Both the position numbers and the translations under genes were made by a program. 32,875 nucleotides of DNA from Triparma columacea (lineage: Eukaryota > Sar > Bolidophyceae > Parmales > Triparmaceae): contig BRYA01000315.1 in the NCBI GenBank assembly GCA_030267965.1, positions 37,682 through 70,556 of the forward strand. The letters run 5' to 3'. The notes under the pieces were generated by a model, which was given only the letters and a program-made list of their open reading frames with translations, was not told where the DNA came from and ran no database searches. Every line of letters begins with the position of its first letter. Position 1 is the stretch's first letter. Below, piece after piece: positions 8,055 through 17,770 of this stretch.

Positions 8055-9552
8055 ATGGAATCCATGGCAAAGAGACAGCGCGTTGATTCTTCCACCGCAC
8101 GCAATAAATACTCGGGCTATACCATCAAAAAGAGCTCTGAGTCTATTCCTCGAGTCCCTTCCACGACCTCTCCTCAGGAATTTTTCACCTCTTACATCTT
8201 GCCTCGTCGGCCCTGCATTGTGACTGGACGATTGACAGACGATGCTTGGGCTGGCGACAATTGGAGTAATAGTTATCTATCCAAGGTCGCTGGCGATAAG
8301 ATTGTGCGCGTCGAGAGAAGGAGAGAGAAGAAGGATTCTGCTGCTGGAGAAGGAGATGTAAGCACAAATCCCCGATTCCCCCCCACCCCCTGTCCGTCTA
8401 ACCCCATCCCTACCCCCACCCCGCCAGTTTGGACACGGGACATACGACCTTGTCACCCTAAAGTCCTTCCTTGAGGGCTTGGAGAATGGCAAGACAACCC
8501 ATTACCTTACAACTCAGGATCTGGACGTTGATGATGAGGGCAGGCCTGATGTCATGTCGACCCCTTGTACGGAGCTATTCGATCAGGGGGACTTTCCCCT
8601 GGTACCGTCCTTGGCGGGGAACTTGATTCCGATGAACTACAATATTTGGATGGGTATGAATCCCAAGGGCAAGGGTAGTAGCAGTAGACTTCACCACGAC
8701 TTTCACGACAACCTGTACGTATTGTTAAGGGGTAAGAAGCGCTTTCGCCTCTTCTCCCCTGCAGACGCCGAGAGTATGTATACCGTGGGAGAGATTGCCG
8801 TTGTTCACCCCAATGGGCGCATCTGCTATGAGGGAGACGTGACAGACGCTGAGGGTGTTGACCCTGCTTCGAGGAGGGCAATGGAGGCTTCCTTGGAACA
8901 GGAGAGAGCGGCAGTCGCATTAGCGGAGGCCGAGGAGGCATTGGAGGCTCTTGGTGAATTAGCCGATGACGAGATTAGGAAGGAGAAGGAGGAGGCCGTG
9001 AGGAGGTGTGAGGAGAGGCAGGAGAAGGCACTAGACGACATGGTAGATGCTGAGGGGGGGGGAATGTTCGACGACGATGAAGAGGATGATGAAGAGGACG
9101 ATAAGGAGGACGAGGATGAGGATGAGGATGAGGACGAGGACAAGGACAAGGACGATGATAATGACGCCCCAGACCCCCTCCCCCCCCAACCCCAACCGAC
9201 CCCTTCGAACTTCAGCCAGGTTGACCTTTCCCTCCCGCCCGCTGAGTTGCAAAGTCGCTTCCCTTCCTACGCCGAAGTGGCTAGTAGTAGGGAAACTTCC
9301 GTGACACTGAACCCTGGGGAAATACTGTTCCTCCCTGCTGGTTGGTTCCACGAGGTGACGTCCCTCTCTGCTGACGCTCCCGGGGGTGGGGAGGAGGAGA
9401 GTGTTACTGGACAGGATGGGAAAGGGATGTGTGGGCACATGGCGTTCAACTTCTGGTTCCACCCACCTAGTGCTGAATCATTTGATAAACCATACGAGTC
9501 TGTCTTTTGGGTGCGTGATTGGGCGGGGAGATTTGGAGATGAAAATAGATGA
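8055..9552 (+). CDS. JmjC (cupin_8) Fe(II)/2-oxoglutarate oxygenase with acidic insert
   Basis: Exons 8055-8357 and 8428-9552 join in phase 0 (intron GTAAGC to CCGCCAG) to give 475 residues. The jelly-roll core has the iron ligands H190-x-D192 in RLHHDFHDNLYVLLRGKKRF and the third ligand H409 in FLPAGWFHEV. The order and spacing fit cupin_8/JmjC hydroxylases of proteins or RNA. The block GLHHDFHDNLY is typical of a JmjC subgroup I know from fungi and algae. Between strands lies a long insert: an Ala/Glu-rich coiled-coil-like helix followed by an almost pure Asp/Glu tract at about residues 316-349. The first in-frame ATG is at 8055; upstream codons remain open without an ATG, so an extra 5' exon is possible. 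The gene converges on another JmjC gene 113 bp away. The substrate is unknown. Confidence 0.85.
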
Positions 9553-9665
9553 TTTTTTGTTTTCAGATAAGTGGCCTCTATGAGTTATTAATAGAGGGAA
9601 TGCACGTACAACGACCCTGACGACTGACGACGATCACCCTCCAACAAAATTCGTTCATGCCCCTT

Positions 9666-11075
9666 TTACAATGCCTCTAAAAATCCCCTAATCCTCCCCA
9701 AGTCCCTTCCCCCCGTTGCTCTAACCGCCATAATCTCCAGCGCGTGCGCCGCCACCAAATCGACAACACCCTCATCATCCTCGTCCCCCTCCTCCCCCTC
9801 TAGCGCATCCCTGAAGTAGCGAACCATTTCAGTGACATTATCAATATCAACCCCCCCCCCCCCCTCCCCCCCTCCCCCAACACCCTCAACCCCCATAACC
9901 CTATACCTCTCTAAGCAAGTCCTCAAAACGTCCCCCCCCCTATCCCCTACAATAGCCTCTAAAACGTCCCGTGCCCCCCCAACCCCCTCCTTCCCCCCCC
10001 CTAAGTTCCCTAGAAGTTCTGATGCCCTTCCCCCGATCGTGCTTCCACCGAATACGTTTACGCTTACACTCGGACCATCTATGACTTCAACATGATGTAA
10101 GCAGAACGCTGGTATAGATACTGCTTCATTGTCTTGGCCTGATATTACGAAGTCAAGGGAGGGGGGAGGGAGGGTGGAGGAGAGAGGTAACTGGGACTTA
10201 CGGGCACGACCGTGGGCGTCGGGGTACATTATAAAACCCTTAACACCCCTATATATAATCATTTACATGGGGCGTGAAGGGGGGGGGGGGAGGCGGAAGG
10301 GTGTTTTCTGTTAGTTTCTTCACTAACATCATCCAAACCGTCGGGTTAGGGGGGGGCCCGGGTAACATCTCACCTTCTCCATACCCTGACTCTCTTCTTC
10401 CCCTCAAGCTGGCAGAGTATGTTGTCCTTAACGTCGTAGTGTAGTTGAGTTGTTGAACCTAAACCGCTTATCCACATTGATGGCTTGAAGGGAAGGGGAA
10501 GGGGGTTAGGGGAGGGGGTGGAAGGAGAAGACCTGGTAGCTGGAGACGCAGCAACAGCACCACTCTCTCACCTCTAGCCTGTGCTGCTGTGTTTCTGTCA
10601 TACTACCTTCCATACTTCCTTCCTTTTCTCTCTCTCCTCCTGTCCATATGTTCCTCCATCCTCTACACTGTTCCCTCATGAAGTTGAGCATCTGCGGGCT
10701 CGTAAGTGGTGCCGTCCAGTAGTGTCTATCTCCCTGGTTTGGTTGTTGATTTTTGACCTTGTGGATGAATAGTTTAGTGTCCATTTGTATTGTTTTATAG
10801 TCAAATTGTCCGCTGTTAGGGTTGATTTTAGGGTTACCATTCCCATCATTATTCCCATCATAATCATTTGAATCGTACATGAAGCCATGTTTAGATGATG
10901 ATTGGACCTTAACTGGGATTATCGGAGGGAAGGATGAATCAGGATGTATTATTGAACTGATTATACCTTCCCCCGATGAACTGATTATGCCTTCTCCACG
11001 CATATTATTTCCACGCATATTATTTGACAATTTGGACAATCTGAAGCTTCGTTTTACGATAGAAGGGCATCTCAT
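9666..11075 (-). CDS. Second JmjC / cupin_8 (TYW5- or JMJD-like) oxygenase
   Basis: Four exons on the minus strand: 11075-10572, 10483-10374, 10248-10202 and 10138-9666, totalling 377 residues. Introns are 88, 125 and 63 bp, all GT-AG, with agreeing phases 0, 2 and 1. Exon 2 encodes MWISGLGSTTQLHYDVKDN followed by ILCQLEGKKRVRVW, giving the iron ligands H183-x-D185. Exon 4 encodes VSIPAFCLHHVEVIDG, giving H235 in the position of the usual PAFWWH. Other family traits are HYWTAPL before the core and VSVNVF after it. The 63-bp intron is a multiple of three and open, so its retention would add 21 residues. The C-terminal 120 residues are Gly/Glu-rich helices of unknown role. The N-terminal 100 residues are low complexity. 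The start overlaps the promoter of the divergent gene at 11085. Confidence 0.8.
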
Positions 11076-11084
11076 GTCGATTGA

Positions 11085-12251
11085 ATGCGATTCAATGCCA
11101 TTAAATGGGGACAGAAGAAAATGAAGAAGATCCCGATTTTCTCGAGATTTCTGCCCCCGAATTTCACACACTTCTTCCCTGTCCTTCTCTTACGACAAAG
11201 TAGGTCAAGCAAAGACGTCCACGAGAGAAGCTATCAGGAGGAGCTAGAAGCAAAACTTTTGGAAGCAATAAGAGAGCTTGGCGAGATTAAGAAAGAGCTT
11301 GGCGAGATGAAGAAAGAGCGTGATGAGATTAAGAAAGAGCTCAAAGAGATCGGAGACAGAGAAACAGCCGTTACCACTACAACTGCACCTGCTCCGACCA
11401 ATGCCCCCTCTTTTTCAGAAGGCGACCTTGTGCTCGCAAAATATCAGAATTATCGTGACACTTTTAATGGGAGAATCGCCAAAGTTAATGGCGACGGCAC
11501 CTATGCCGTGGAATTCTACGACGGCGATAGGGATGATAACGTTGAGGAAGCCAGCATCAAACTGGCAGGAAGAATCGGCAGGAAAAAAATGAAGCTTGCG
11601 AAGGTGGAGGGCTTTACGCCGAAGCAAGAGGAGGAGGAGGATTCGGAGGAGGATTTGGAGGAGGAGGAGGAGCAGCAGGTGGAAGTCGTTGCAGCCGAGA
11701 GCACCAATGGCGACAACTCTGTTGTGTCTCTGGAGAGGAGTGATTTTTTTACTCGGGCAGAAGTGAATAATGCTTACCCTAATTTGCAAATGAGCACCTT
11801 CGGCGGCACAGGTATGAAAACAACAACTTTAGAAGAGAGTGATGTTGGAATCATTCACCTGGCGCTGAAGGAGGAAATGAATTCGAGCACAATGACAAAC
11901 GCCACCATATCAGACAACAAACTTCAAATAAGGTTTTTCAAAGCAACCGGAAAGAGGACGAAGCACCGAAAGAGCAACAATGAAAGGAGCGTTGAGCGTC
12001 TCAGAGATAGCTTACAAACAGAAGGCAACAAAAAAGCGAAAGAAACTTTTCCTTTTTTCTGGGAGCCTCGATCAACCGAAACAAACCCAGGTGGGGCGCT
12101 CATCTGTTATTACGGGCATTTCAAATTGGTCTCCATTGTGATGAAAGCCTTGTCCAAACACCACGCACTCGCTGATGGCATAGAAAGATGCGCGGAAGTG
12201 CTATTGGAACTGGTAGAGTACGATGAAACCTTCGTCCAGCGCATAAAGTGA
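11085..12251 (+). CDS. Coiled-coil protein with Tudor-like domain
   Basis: A single open frame of 388 codons starts at an ATG at 11085; M13 at 11121 is an equally plausible start. A heptad-like coiled coil spans residues 48-89 (EAKLLEAIRELGEIKKEL). A Tudor/SGF29-like SH3 barrel follows at about 105-150, with the tell-tale GDLVLAKY, FNGRIAKVNGDGTYAVEF and YDGDRDDNV. Such barrels bind methylated Lys or Arg peptides, or act as structural modules. After an acidic linker (EEEEDSEEDLEEEEEQQ), residues 215-388 form a domain I do not recognise, containing FFWEPRSTE and a helical end (HHALADGIERCAEVLLELV). Its start codon lies only 9 bp from the start of the divergent JmjC gene, so one of the two starts may be wrong or they share a core promoter. 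Confidence 0.75.
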   Translation: MRFNAIKWGQKKMKKIPIFSRFLPPNFTHFFPVLLLRQSRSSKDVHERSYQEELEAKLLEAIRELGEIKKELGEMKKERDEIKKELKEIGDRETAVTTTTAPAPTNAPSFSEGDLVLAKYQNYRDTFNGRIAKVNGDGTYAVEFYDGDRDDNVEEASIKLAGRIGRKKMKLAKVEGFTPKQEEEEDSEEDLEEEEEQQVEVVAAESTNGDNSVVSLERSDFFTRAEVNNAYPNLQMSTFGGTGMKTTTLEESDVGIIHLALKEEMNSSTMTNATISDNKLQIRFFKATGKRTKHRKSNNERSVERLRDSLQTEGNKKAKETFPFFWEPRSTETNPGGALICYYGHFKLVSIVMKALSKHHALADGIERCAEVLLELVEYDETFVQRIK

Positions 12252-12319
12252 CGTTACCGAAAACTAAACAACCAACTTCTAATGCTAATTATAATATAAA
12301 ATTTCATACCGTTCGTCTT

Positions 12320-13174
12320 TTACATCTCTATGAGGCATTCGGTCATCAAAACATCAGTCGTGCACAAGGACTGACTCGTGGATCCATAAATCACTTCGCA
12401 GGCTTCATCATCATTATTCAGATGACACATCATCATTCTTGGCACAAAAGGATCCCACAACCCACCGACAGTATTAGGCTCGAGATGGTTTGCACCTTCA
12501 ATCTCAGCGAAAACTTTCGGGTGATATGGATTAGCTTCAAACCCATCCTTTACTCCATCACTAGGACAGATATTGTCGGCACTTCCGGTAGCATGAACTG
12601 CGGGCACTAGAATCTTGTCCGCTCCTCGGAGATGATCGGAGTAGGGGTGGAGGAAGAAGGCAGCTCCAATTCCATAGCCATCTGTTGAAGCACTAATCAC
12701 ACTAGCCGCGCCGCCCATCGAGTGGCCAAAAACTCCGACAGGCCTCGACCAGTCCACCAAGTTGACGCCAGGAGACGCTAGACCTTCCTGCACAGCGTCG
12801 ATGCAACGGAGCTGATCCTTGTAGAAGTTGGCACAGTAGTTGGTGGGGCAGGAGCGTGGGGCAATGACCACAAACCCAAATGAAGCAGTGTGGGTCAGGA
12901 GATTCACATAGCTGGGTTTCAAAGCATCTCCACCAGCTGTCTTGCCATGGGCGAAGGAGAGGAGAGGGAAGGTCATGTCGGTAGTATTGTAGGGATAAAT
13001 GATCCACGCGTCCTCGTACTCGCCGGCCACTAGGCCTGAGACGTTCACCAAGTCCCACATCACATCGTAAGGGCCCTGGGGGCTAGGAGAGGCAGCATCA
13101 GCCTGAGTGTCGAAGGCAGCAGCTTTGACGAAGGTGACGAAGGCCAAGGCAAGGGCAGCGATCTTGACTTGCAT
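12320..13174 (-). CDS. Secreted alpha/beta hydrolase (chlorophyllase/cutinase-like)
   Basis: A single exon of 284 residues starts at the ATG at 13174. Residues 1-20 (MQVKIAALALAFVTFVKAAA) form a clear signal peptide. The fold landmarks are the oxyanion strand PLLSFAHGKTAGG, the nucleophile elbow GVFGHSMGGAAS with S152, a likely acid D200 in ATGSADNICP and a His H230 in EGANHLEPN. These give a Ser-Asp-His triad in the right order. The many cysteines near the C-terminus and the signal peptide suggest an exported or vacuolar enzyme. The overall layout resembles chlorophyllase, PET-hydrolase/cutinase and PAF-acetylhydrolase-like lipases, and the substrate cannot be chosen from sequence. It lies convergent with the Tudor-like gene, 68 bp apart. 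Confidence 0.85.
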   Translation of the reverse strand: MQVKIAALALAFVTFVKAAAFDTQADAASPSPQGPYDVMWDLVNVSGLVAGEYEDAWIIYPYNTTDMTFPLLSFAHGKTAGGDALKPSYVNLLTHTASFGFVVIAPRSCPTNYCANFYKDQLRCIDAVQEGLASPGVNLVDWSRPVGVFGHSMGGAASVISASTDGYGIGAAFFLHPYSDHLRGADKILVPAVHATGSADNICPSDGVKDGFEANPYHPKVFAEIEGANHLEPNTVGGLWDPFVPRMMMCHLNNDDEACEVIYGSTSQSLCTTDVLMTECLIEM

Positions 13175-13423
13175 TCCTTCAAAAAAAGCCGACTGTGTAC
13201 GTTCTTTCAATCCCAAATAAACTGACAATTCTTCTGCCCCAATTTCTGCCACTTTACCCTGTCACTTCTCTTTACCCTTTACGACAAAGCCACTCTGTTG
13301 CCCTACTGACTGCTAACTGCTGCATAGCTGTCGACAATTAAGCGTAATTAAGCCATAAATCCAGCCATAAATCCTTCATTTCAGACATTCACCCCGTCTC
13401 ACCCTCGATAATTAGTACCCCCA

Positions 13424-13877
13424 ATGAGCAACCATAGCTCTAATACGGATAATACTTCATCTACACACACTGCACATACAAATACATCACCCATGTTCAT
13501 TAATAGAGGACTACAACGATGGGAGAAGGCTAGAGCAGGTAATTCCCCCTTTCACTTTATCCACAATCCAACTTTGATATTCACCGTCGTATTCACCGTC
13601 GTATTCACCTTTTCTCACCACTTCCTTCCGTCTTCTCCCCCCTCCTTCCCTCTTCTCCCCCCTCCTCCCACCCCTCCCACCTCTTTCGCCCTCCACAGAG
13701 TTTCTCCGTCCCTTAACATCCTCCTCCCCCCCATCCTCTAGAGTCTGCAAACCCGTGGACGTCGAAGTAGTGATAGACTCCATCCACAACAAGCCCCGCT
13801 CAGACACCTTCGACGCAGTCTCTCTTCCCATGATGGTCTGCATACTCAATGACCTCTGGGAGGCGGAGGGTATATGA
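13424..13877 (+). CDS. Small DUF4050 / Gag1-like clamp domain protein
   Basis: Exon 1 (13424-13538) and exon 2 (13699-13877) join in phase 1 across a 160-bp intron (GTAATT to CTCCACAG) to encode 97 residues. The joined protein reads INRGLQRWEKARAEFL, then after a short linker PRSDTFDAVSLPMMVCILND and LWEAEGI at the end. This matches the DUF4050 layout known from plants and fungi, where an opening like GLxLWxxxRxxW is followed by FPxPIPLxEMVxxLxDIWExEG. The family has been named Gag1-like clamp domain; its role is poorly defined. The protein is short but contains both conserved blocks, so it looks complete. The N-terminal 23 residues are Ser/Thr/His-rich. A scan for long frames would miss exon 2 because it is short and joined out of frame. 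Confidence 0.75.
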
Positions 13878-14104
13878 CGGGTGCAAAGAGGTACGGGCGC
13901 GAGCCCCCCCCCTTAAAATAAAACGAAAATATTTACATTTCACCGAGAAACTACACCTCTTTCTCTTCATTCAAAATTGCTTGGATTATAAGTTCTACGC
14001 AGACAACACTCTTTCAAGTACCAATCTTTACAAAAAAACACGGAAAAACAACACCCCTCCCCTCCCCCCCCCCCATCTTCTCCCCTCCGCCAAACATCCT
14101 ATTC

Positions 14105-16139
14105 TCACCACCTCTGTCCCCTCCCTCCTCCTCCTCCCCTCCCTCCTCCCCTCCCTCCTCCCCTTCCTCCTCCTCCTCCTCCTCCACCCCTCCCTCCTCC
14201 CCTCCCCCCTCCTCCTCCTCCTCCTCCCCTCCCCCCCCTGTTCCCCCCCCCTCCCCCCCCCCCACCTCCTCCCCCTCCCCCCCTGCTTCCCTCCACAAGT
14301 CCCTTAGTACCCCTGATGCCCATTTTCCCCAGAGTCTTCGCCTCAAGTGGTGGTACGTACCCTAGCCCCACAGTCCTCGCGAACTCGTTCGCCGCCTCGA
14401 CCAGGTCGGCGTTACCCCTGAACCCGCACTTCCTCTTGTTCCCGTTGTAGAACCCGAGCCAGGCACCGTAGGCCAGGCAAGCCTGTTCCTCCAGGCCCGC
14501 ATCCTTAAGTCCCCCAGGACCTAGCAGCCGTGCGACGGACGAGCCGCTCCTCTCGAAGTCGAGACCCTCCTCCCCTAGGTTGACAAGTTTCATATCCGGC
14601 AATGCCTTGACCATAGTCTGTCTCTCAAAGTCCGTGACAAGCAGAAGTCCACCCCCGTCCTTACCCGCCCTCGCCGTCCTCCCCAGTCTGTGTATGTACT
14701 GTTCCCTCTCGGTAAGTCCAACCTGGATAACGAAGGTTACGTCTGGGTAGTCCATGCCTCGAGCGGAGACGTCTGAGGTGAACATTATGGCTGACTTTGC
14801 CTTCCTGAACTTGTCTGACGTCTTGGTGCGGACGGACTGGGACTTCCTAGAGTGGATCTCAAGCACCTCCCCGAAGTCACCCATGGCCGTGAAGAGCTGG
14901 GCCATGAAGCCGGTTACCCTGGCGGTAGTGAAGAAGACGATTACCTTGAAGTTATCCCTCCCCGACGTAACGCGGTGGAGGACTGCGGCGAGGCCTGCAA
15001 CCTGCTTGTCCAGGGGTAGTGTAACGATCTCCTGCTTAACGTGTAAGTGCGTCTGCTCCTCCTCCCCCACCGTGTCAATGAACTGGAATCCCGGCCTTAG
15101 CGTCGAGGCTGCGATGCCCTGGACAACGGGGGGGACGGTCGCGGAGAAGAGGAGGGTTTGGCGACGCTCCTTCTGGGGGAGGAACGTCATGATCTTCTCG
15201 ATGGCGGGCTTGAAACCCATCTCGAGGAGCTGGTCTGCCTCGTCGAAGATTAGGATCTTTATGTTCCTGACGGCCTGGGCGATGCCGGGGGTGTTCTCCA
15301 GGTGGTCGATGAGGCGACCGGGGGTCGCGATGAGGAGGTCGAGGCGGTCAATGTTCATCCTGCGCTGGTCAGTCTTGATGTTGGTGCCCCCGATAACGCA
15401 GACAGTGTTGATGGACTCGTACTTGGTGAGCTTCTTAGCCTCCGTCTCGATCTGGGTCGCTAGTTCCCTCGTGGGGGAGAGGATGAGGGTGAGGATGGAG
15501 CCGCGGGGGGCGTTCTTGGACTGGCTGATGATCTCCAGGGCAGGGATGAGGAACGCCAGGGTCTTGCCGGTCCCAGTCTTGGCCTTGGCGAGGGTGTCGA
15601 CGCCAGAAATGCAAACGGGGAGGGTCTGGGCCTGGACTTCCGTCATGTACTCGTAGCGCATGTCGGCGAGGGCCCTCCTCCTGCAATGAGTGGGAGAAGA
15701 GATCAGTGAAAGGGGGTTTGGGTTGATGGTTAGAATTGATTTACCAAAGGAATTATTGAAGTTATTTGCTCTCCACTTCATTGTTCTCTACTCCCTCCTC
15801 CCTCCTCGCTCCACCTCACCTGTTCTCACTAATTCCAGCAACTTCAGTGAACTTCTGATCGCTGTGGTTCTGGTTTTTAGCCACCGGAGCCGGAGGATTC
15901 GCCGAGGGTGTCATGGCCATTGGCATCATGCCTCCTTCGTTCCCATTGTTCGGTTGAAGGTTAGGTTTCTTTGGCCTGGGCTGTCCGCCAGCACCTCCCC
16001 CGCCCCTTCCAGCCCTGTTGTTGTTCCTCCTCTTGTAGCCGCCTCCGCGACCTCCACCACGGCCGCCACCGCCACCACGGCCACCTGATCCTCCGCGGCC
16101 TCCACCGTTAGGCTGCTGGTTGTTGGTAAATGAAGACAT
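14105..16139 (-). CDS. DEAD-box RNA helicase, MSS116-like, with Gly-rich tails
   Basis: Exon 1 (16139-15820) and exon 2 (15680-14105) join in phase 2 (intron GTGAGG to TTGCAG, 139 bp) to 631 residues. The N-terminal 70 residues are RGG/Gly-rich. The helicase core is complete: AKTGTGKT (I), PTRELA (Ia), TPGR (Ib), DEAD (II), SAT (III), VIVFFTT (IV), ARGMDYPDV (V) and HRLGRTARAG (VI). After the core, WLGFYNGNKRKCGFR and ANEFARTVGLGYVPPL followed by LGKMGIRG match the C-terminal extension of MSS116 and plant RH25/26/31-type helicases, many of which act on organellar introns. The protein ends in about 60 Gly/Arg residues encoded by C-rich homopolymers. The frame stays open upstream of 16139 but without an ATG, so a mitochondrial presequence may lie in an unseen exon. 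Confidence 0.92.
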
Positions 16140-16489
16140 AGAAAGTTGTGTGTATGTGGTGGCTGAGCGTGTATTTCTATAAGTGGTAGTTAACGGAGTT
16201 AATATTGGTGAGAATGCGTTGGTATTTGATCTAAAAGAGGGCAATGATACGCTTAATAGAGTAAAGCTTCGTGAAAGGAACTTAATTTTGGAGTTTAATT
16301 TTGATGAGGTTTTTTGATTCGGAATCGGACAGGTCACGGACAGGCAAGGGCATGCCAACTATTAAGACCAGATGCTATCCCAAATAGATAAGAGCCACTT
16401 TCGGCTTAAATCTACCTACCTACCTTTTTTAGGAAGGCATCAAAGGTAGTAATTTAGAATTAAATACGCCCTTTTTCTACAACATATAC
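16140..16489. other. Region between helicase start and 2H-phosphoesterase gene end
   Basis: This 350-bp stretch contains the upstream region of the helicase (open in its frame to about 16358 but without an ATG) and the 3' flank of the neighbouring minus-strand gene. A tract of repeated CTACC units ending in a T run lies around 16410-16430. I see no gene. Confidence 0.4.
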
Positions 16490-17462
16490 TCAACCTACAA
16501 GTCCAGAATTAACAACCACGCCGTTTGAATTGATCAACTCTGATAAGAAAGCACAAATAAAGACGAAGCGAGCGAGTCAAGAATAGTTAGGAAGATTAGT
16601 AGTAGATGCTCATCATCGTCATCAACGCTCACTCACCTCGGTAATCCGCGGAATCCGTATAAGATGAACCAACAACTTTCAGACGAATAGCAACTCCACG
16701 AACAGTCCCTCCGAAACGGTCACCCATCGCCTCCCTCACCCTTTCGCACCCGGCAGAATTCTTGGTTTCGTCGAAGTCATGCCTCCTGTAGAGCGAGAGG
16801 TGGAGATTATTATTTTTGAAAAGGTGTGAGCGTGGCAGCATTGATTGATCTACCCCACGCATTATTTGGGTGATTCTTTCTTTGGCATCATCATTGCAGC
16901 CTAAGGCGAGTGCCGTTTCATAATTTTTGAACCCTGTGAGCTCTATGTCTAATGGTAAGGAAATGCGCGGCTGCTGTGTGAAGGAGATGGAAGCTGCCTG
17001 TTCTGGAGTAAGGCCAGTGAAGCTCATTAGGGTGAAGTGTCGCGTGCCGTCTTGCTGGAAACAGTGATCATGGAATTCCTTTGGTGCTTCAGCTTTGCAT
17101 GCTGCAAGGAATTCTAGTGAGGAGGTTGTGTCCTCCGTTTGGAGATACATCACGTATGTTTTTAGAGCTGACTTTTTTGGGGGGAGGGGTTGTGAGGGAG
17201 GGGTTGGGGGTGTTACAAGTTGCACGCGCATCGTTGTCACTTCTCTCACCTCTGATAGCTGCCCATCCCAAGTTTCATCATCGCTGCTATTTACGCTAGG
17301 TGCGTCTTCTTCATCGTATTCATTGGTGGTATCTGTATTGATGGTCGTATTGGTGTACGTATTGGTGTACGTATTGGTGTCTGTGTTGCGAGTGGCATCG
17401 CATAATCCACAATTGGTTAGGATTATATCATTCGACATAGCGCATGTTTGGCATTTCCACAT
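16490..17462 (-). CDS. RanBP2 zinc finger fused to a 2H-phosphoesterase-like domain
   Basis: Exon 1 (17462-16637) joins in phase 1 to a short last exon (16539-16490) across a 97-bp intron (GTGAGT to TTATCAG), giving 291 residues. The first residues, MWKCQTC, begin a RanBP2-type zinc finger: W2, C4 and C7, N17, C18 and C21. A Thr/Asn-rich repeat (TNTYTNTYTNT) and an acidic linker follow. From about residue 98 a globular domain carries H142-F-T144 (RHFTLMSF) and H221-L-S223 (LHLSLYRR), the paired HxT/S motifs of the 2H phosphoesterase superfamily, which acts on 2',3'-cyclic or 2'-5' phosphates of RNA. RanBP2 fingers can bind ubiquitin or single-stranded RNA; here RNA processing is the natural inference. 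The start at M17462 puts the finger at the extreme N-terminus. Confidence 0.7.
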
Positions 17463-17770
17463 ACACTTATGAAGGCAGGGATGACTATGACTCAACTTAT
17501 GAAGGCAGGGATGACTATGACTCAAGCAGCGCCAAGGAAACGGATAACGCTGTGAATTGAGCTGTGAATGAGAATTAAAAATGAGCCCTGTCCTGGGAAT
17601 TTCCAAAGTGACATTATTTCCTCCTAAACTTATCTATCGCATCTAAATTATATACACACCGAATTCTACACACTCAAATTACCCATATTGACACTTTTTA
17701 TCCATACAAAACGCCTCAAACAAAATATATCCAGGCATCACTCGACTTCCTGACTCTTGCTTCACACAAA
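17463..17770. promoter_or_regulatory. Divergent upstream region of 2H-phosphoesterase and SNARE genes
   Basis: This 308-bp interval lies between two outward-facing starts and should hold both promoters. It contains an exact 30-bp tandem duplication next to the minus-strand start and an AT-rich centre (about 17620-17720). I see no TATA box I would rely on. Confidence 0.45.
17465..17524. repeat. Exact 30-bp tandem duplication
   Basis: Two identical, adjacent 30-base copies lie at 17465-17494 and 17495-17524. The shared core is GAAGGCAGGGATGACTATGA. They lie immediately upstream of the minus-strand start codon at 17462. If translation began further upstream they would encode SHPCLHK twice, but no in-frame ATG supports that. 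Confidence 0.95.

Noticed and set aside
14014..14346. Pro/Leu- or Gly/Glu-rich frames in alternate frames at 13849-14346
   Set aside because: They come from the C-rich tract encoding the Gly/Arg tail of the DEAD-box helicase in the correct frame.
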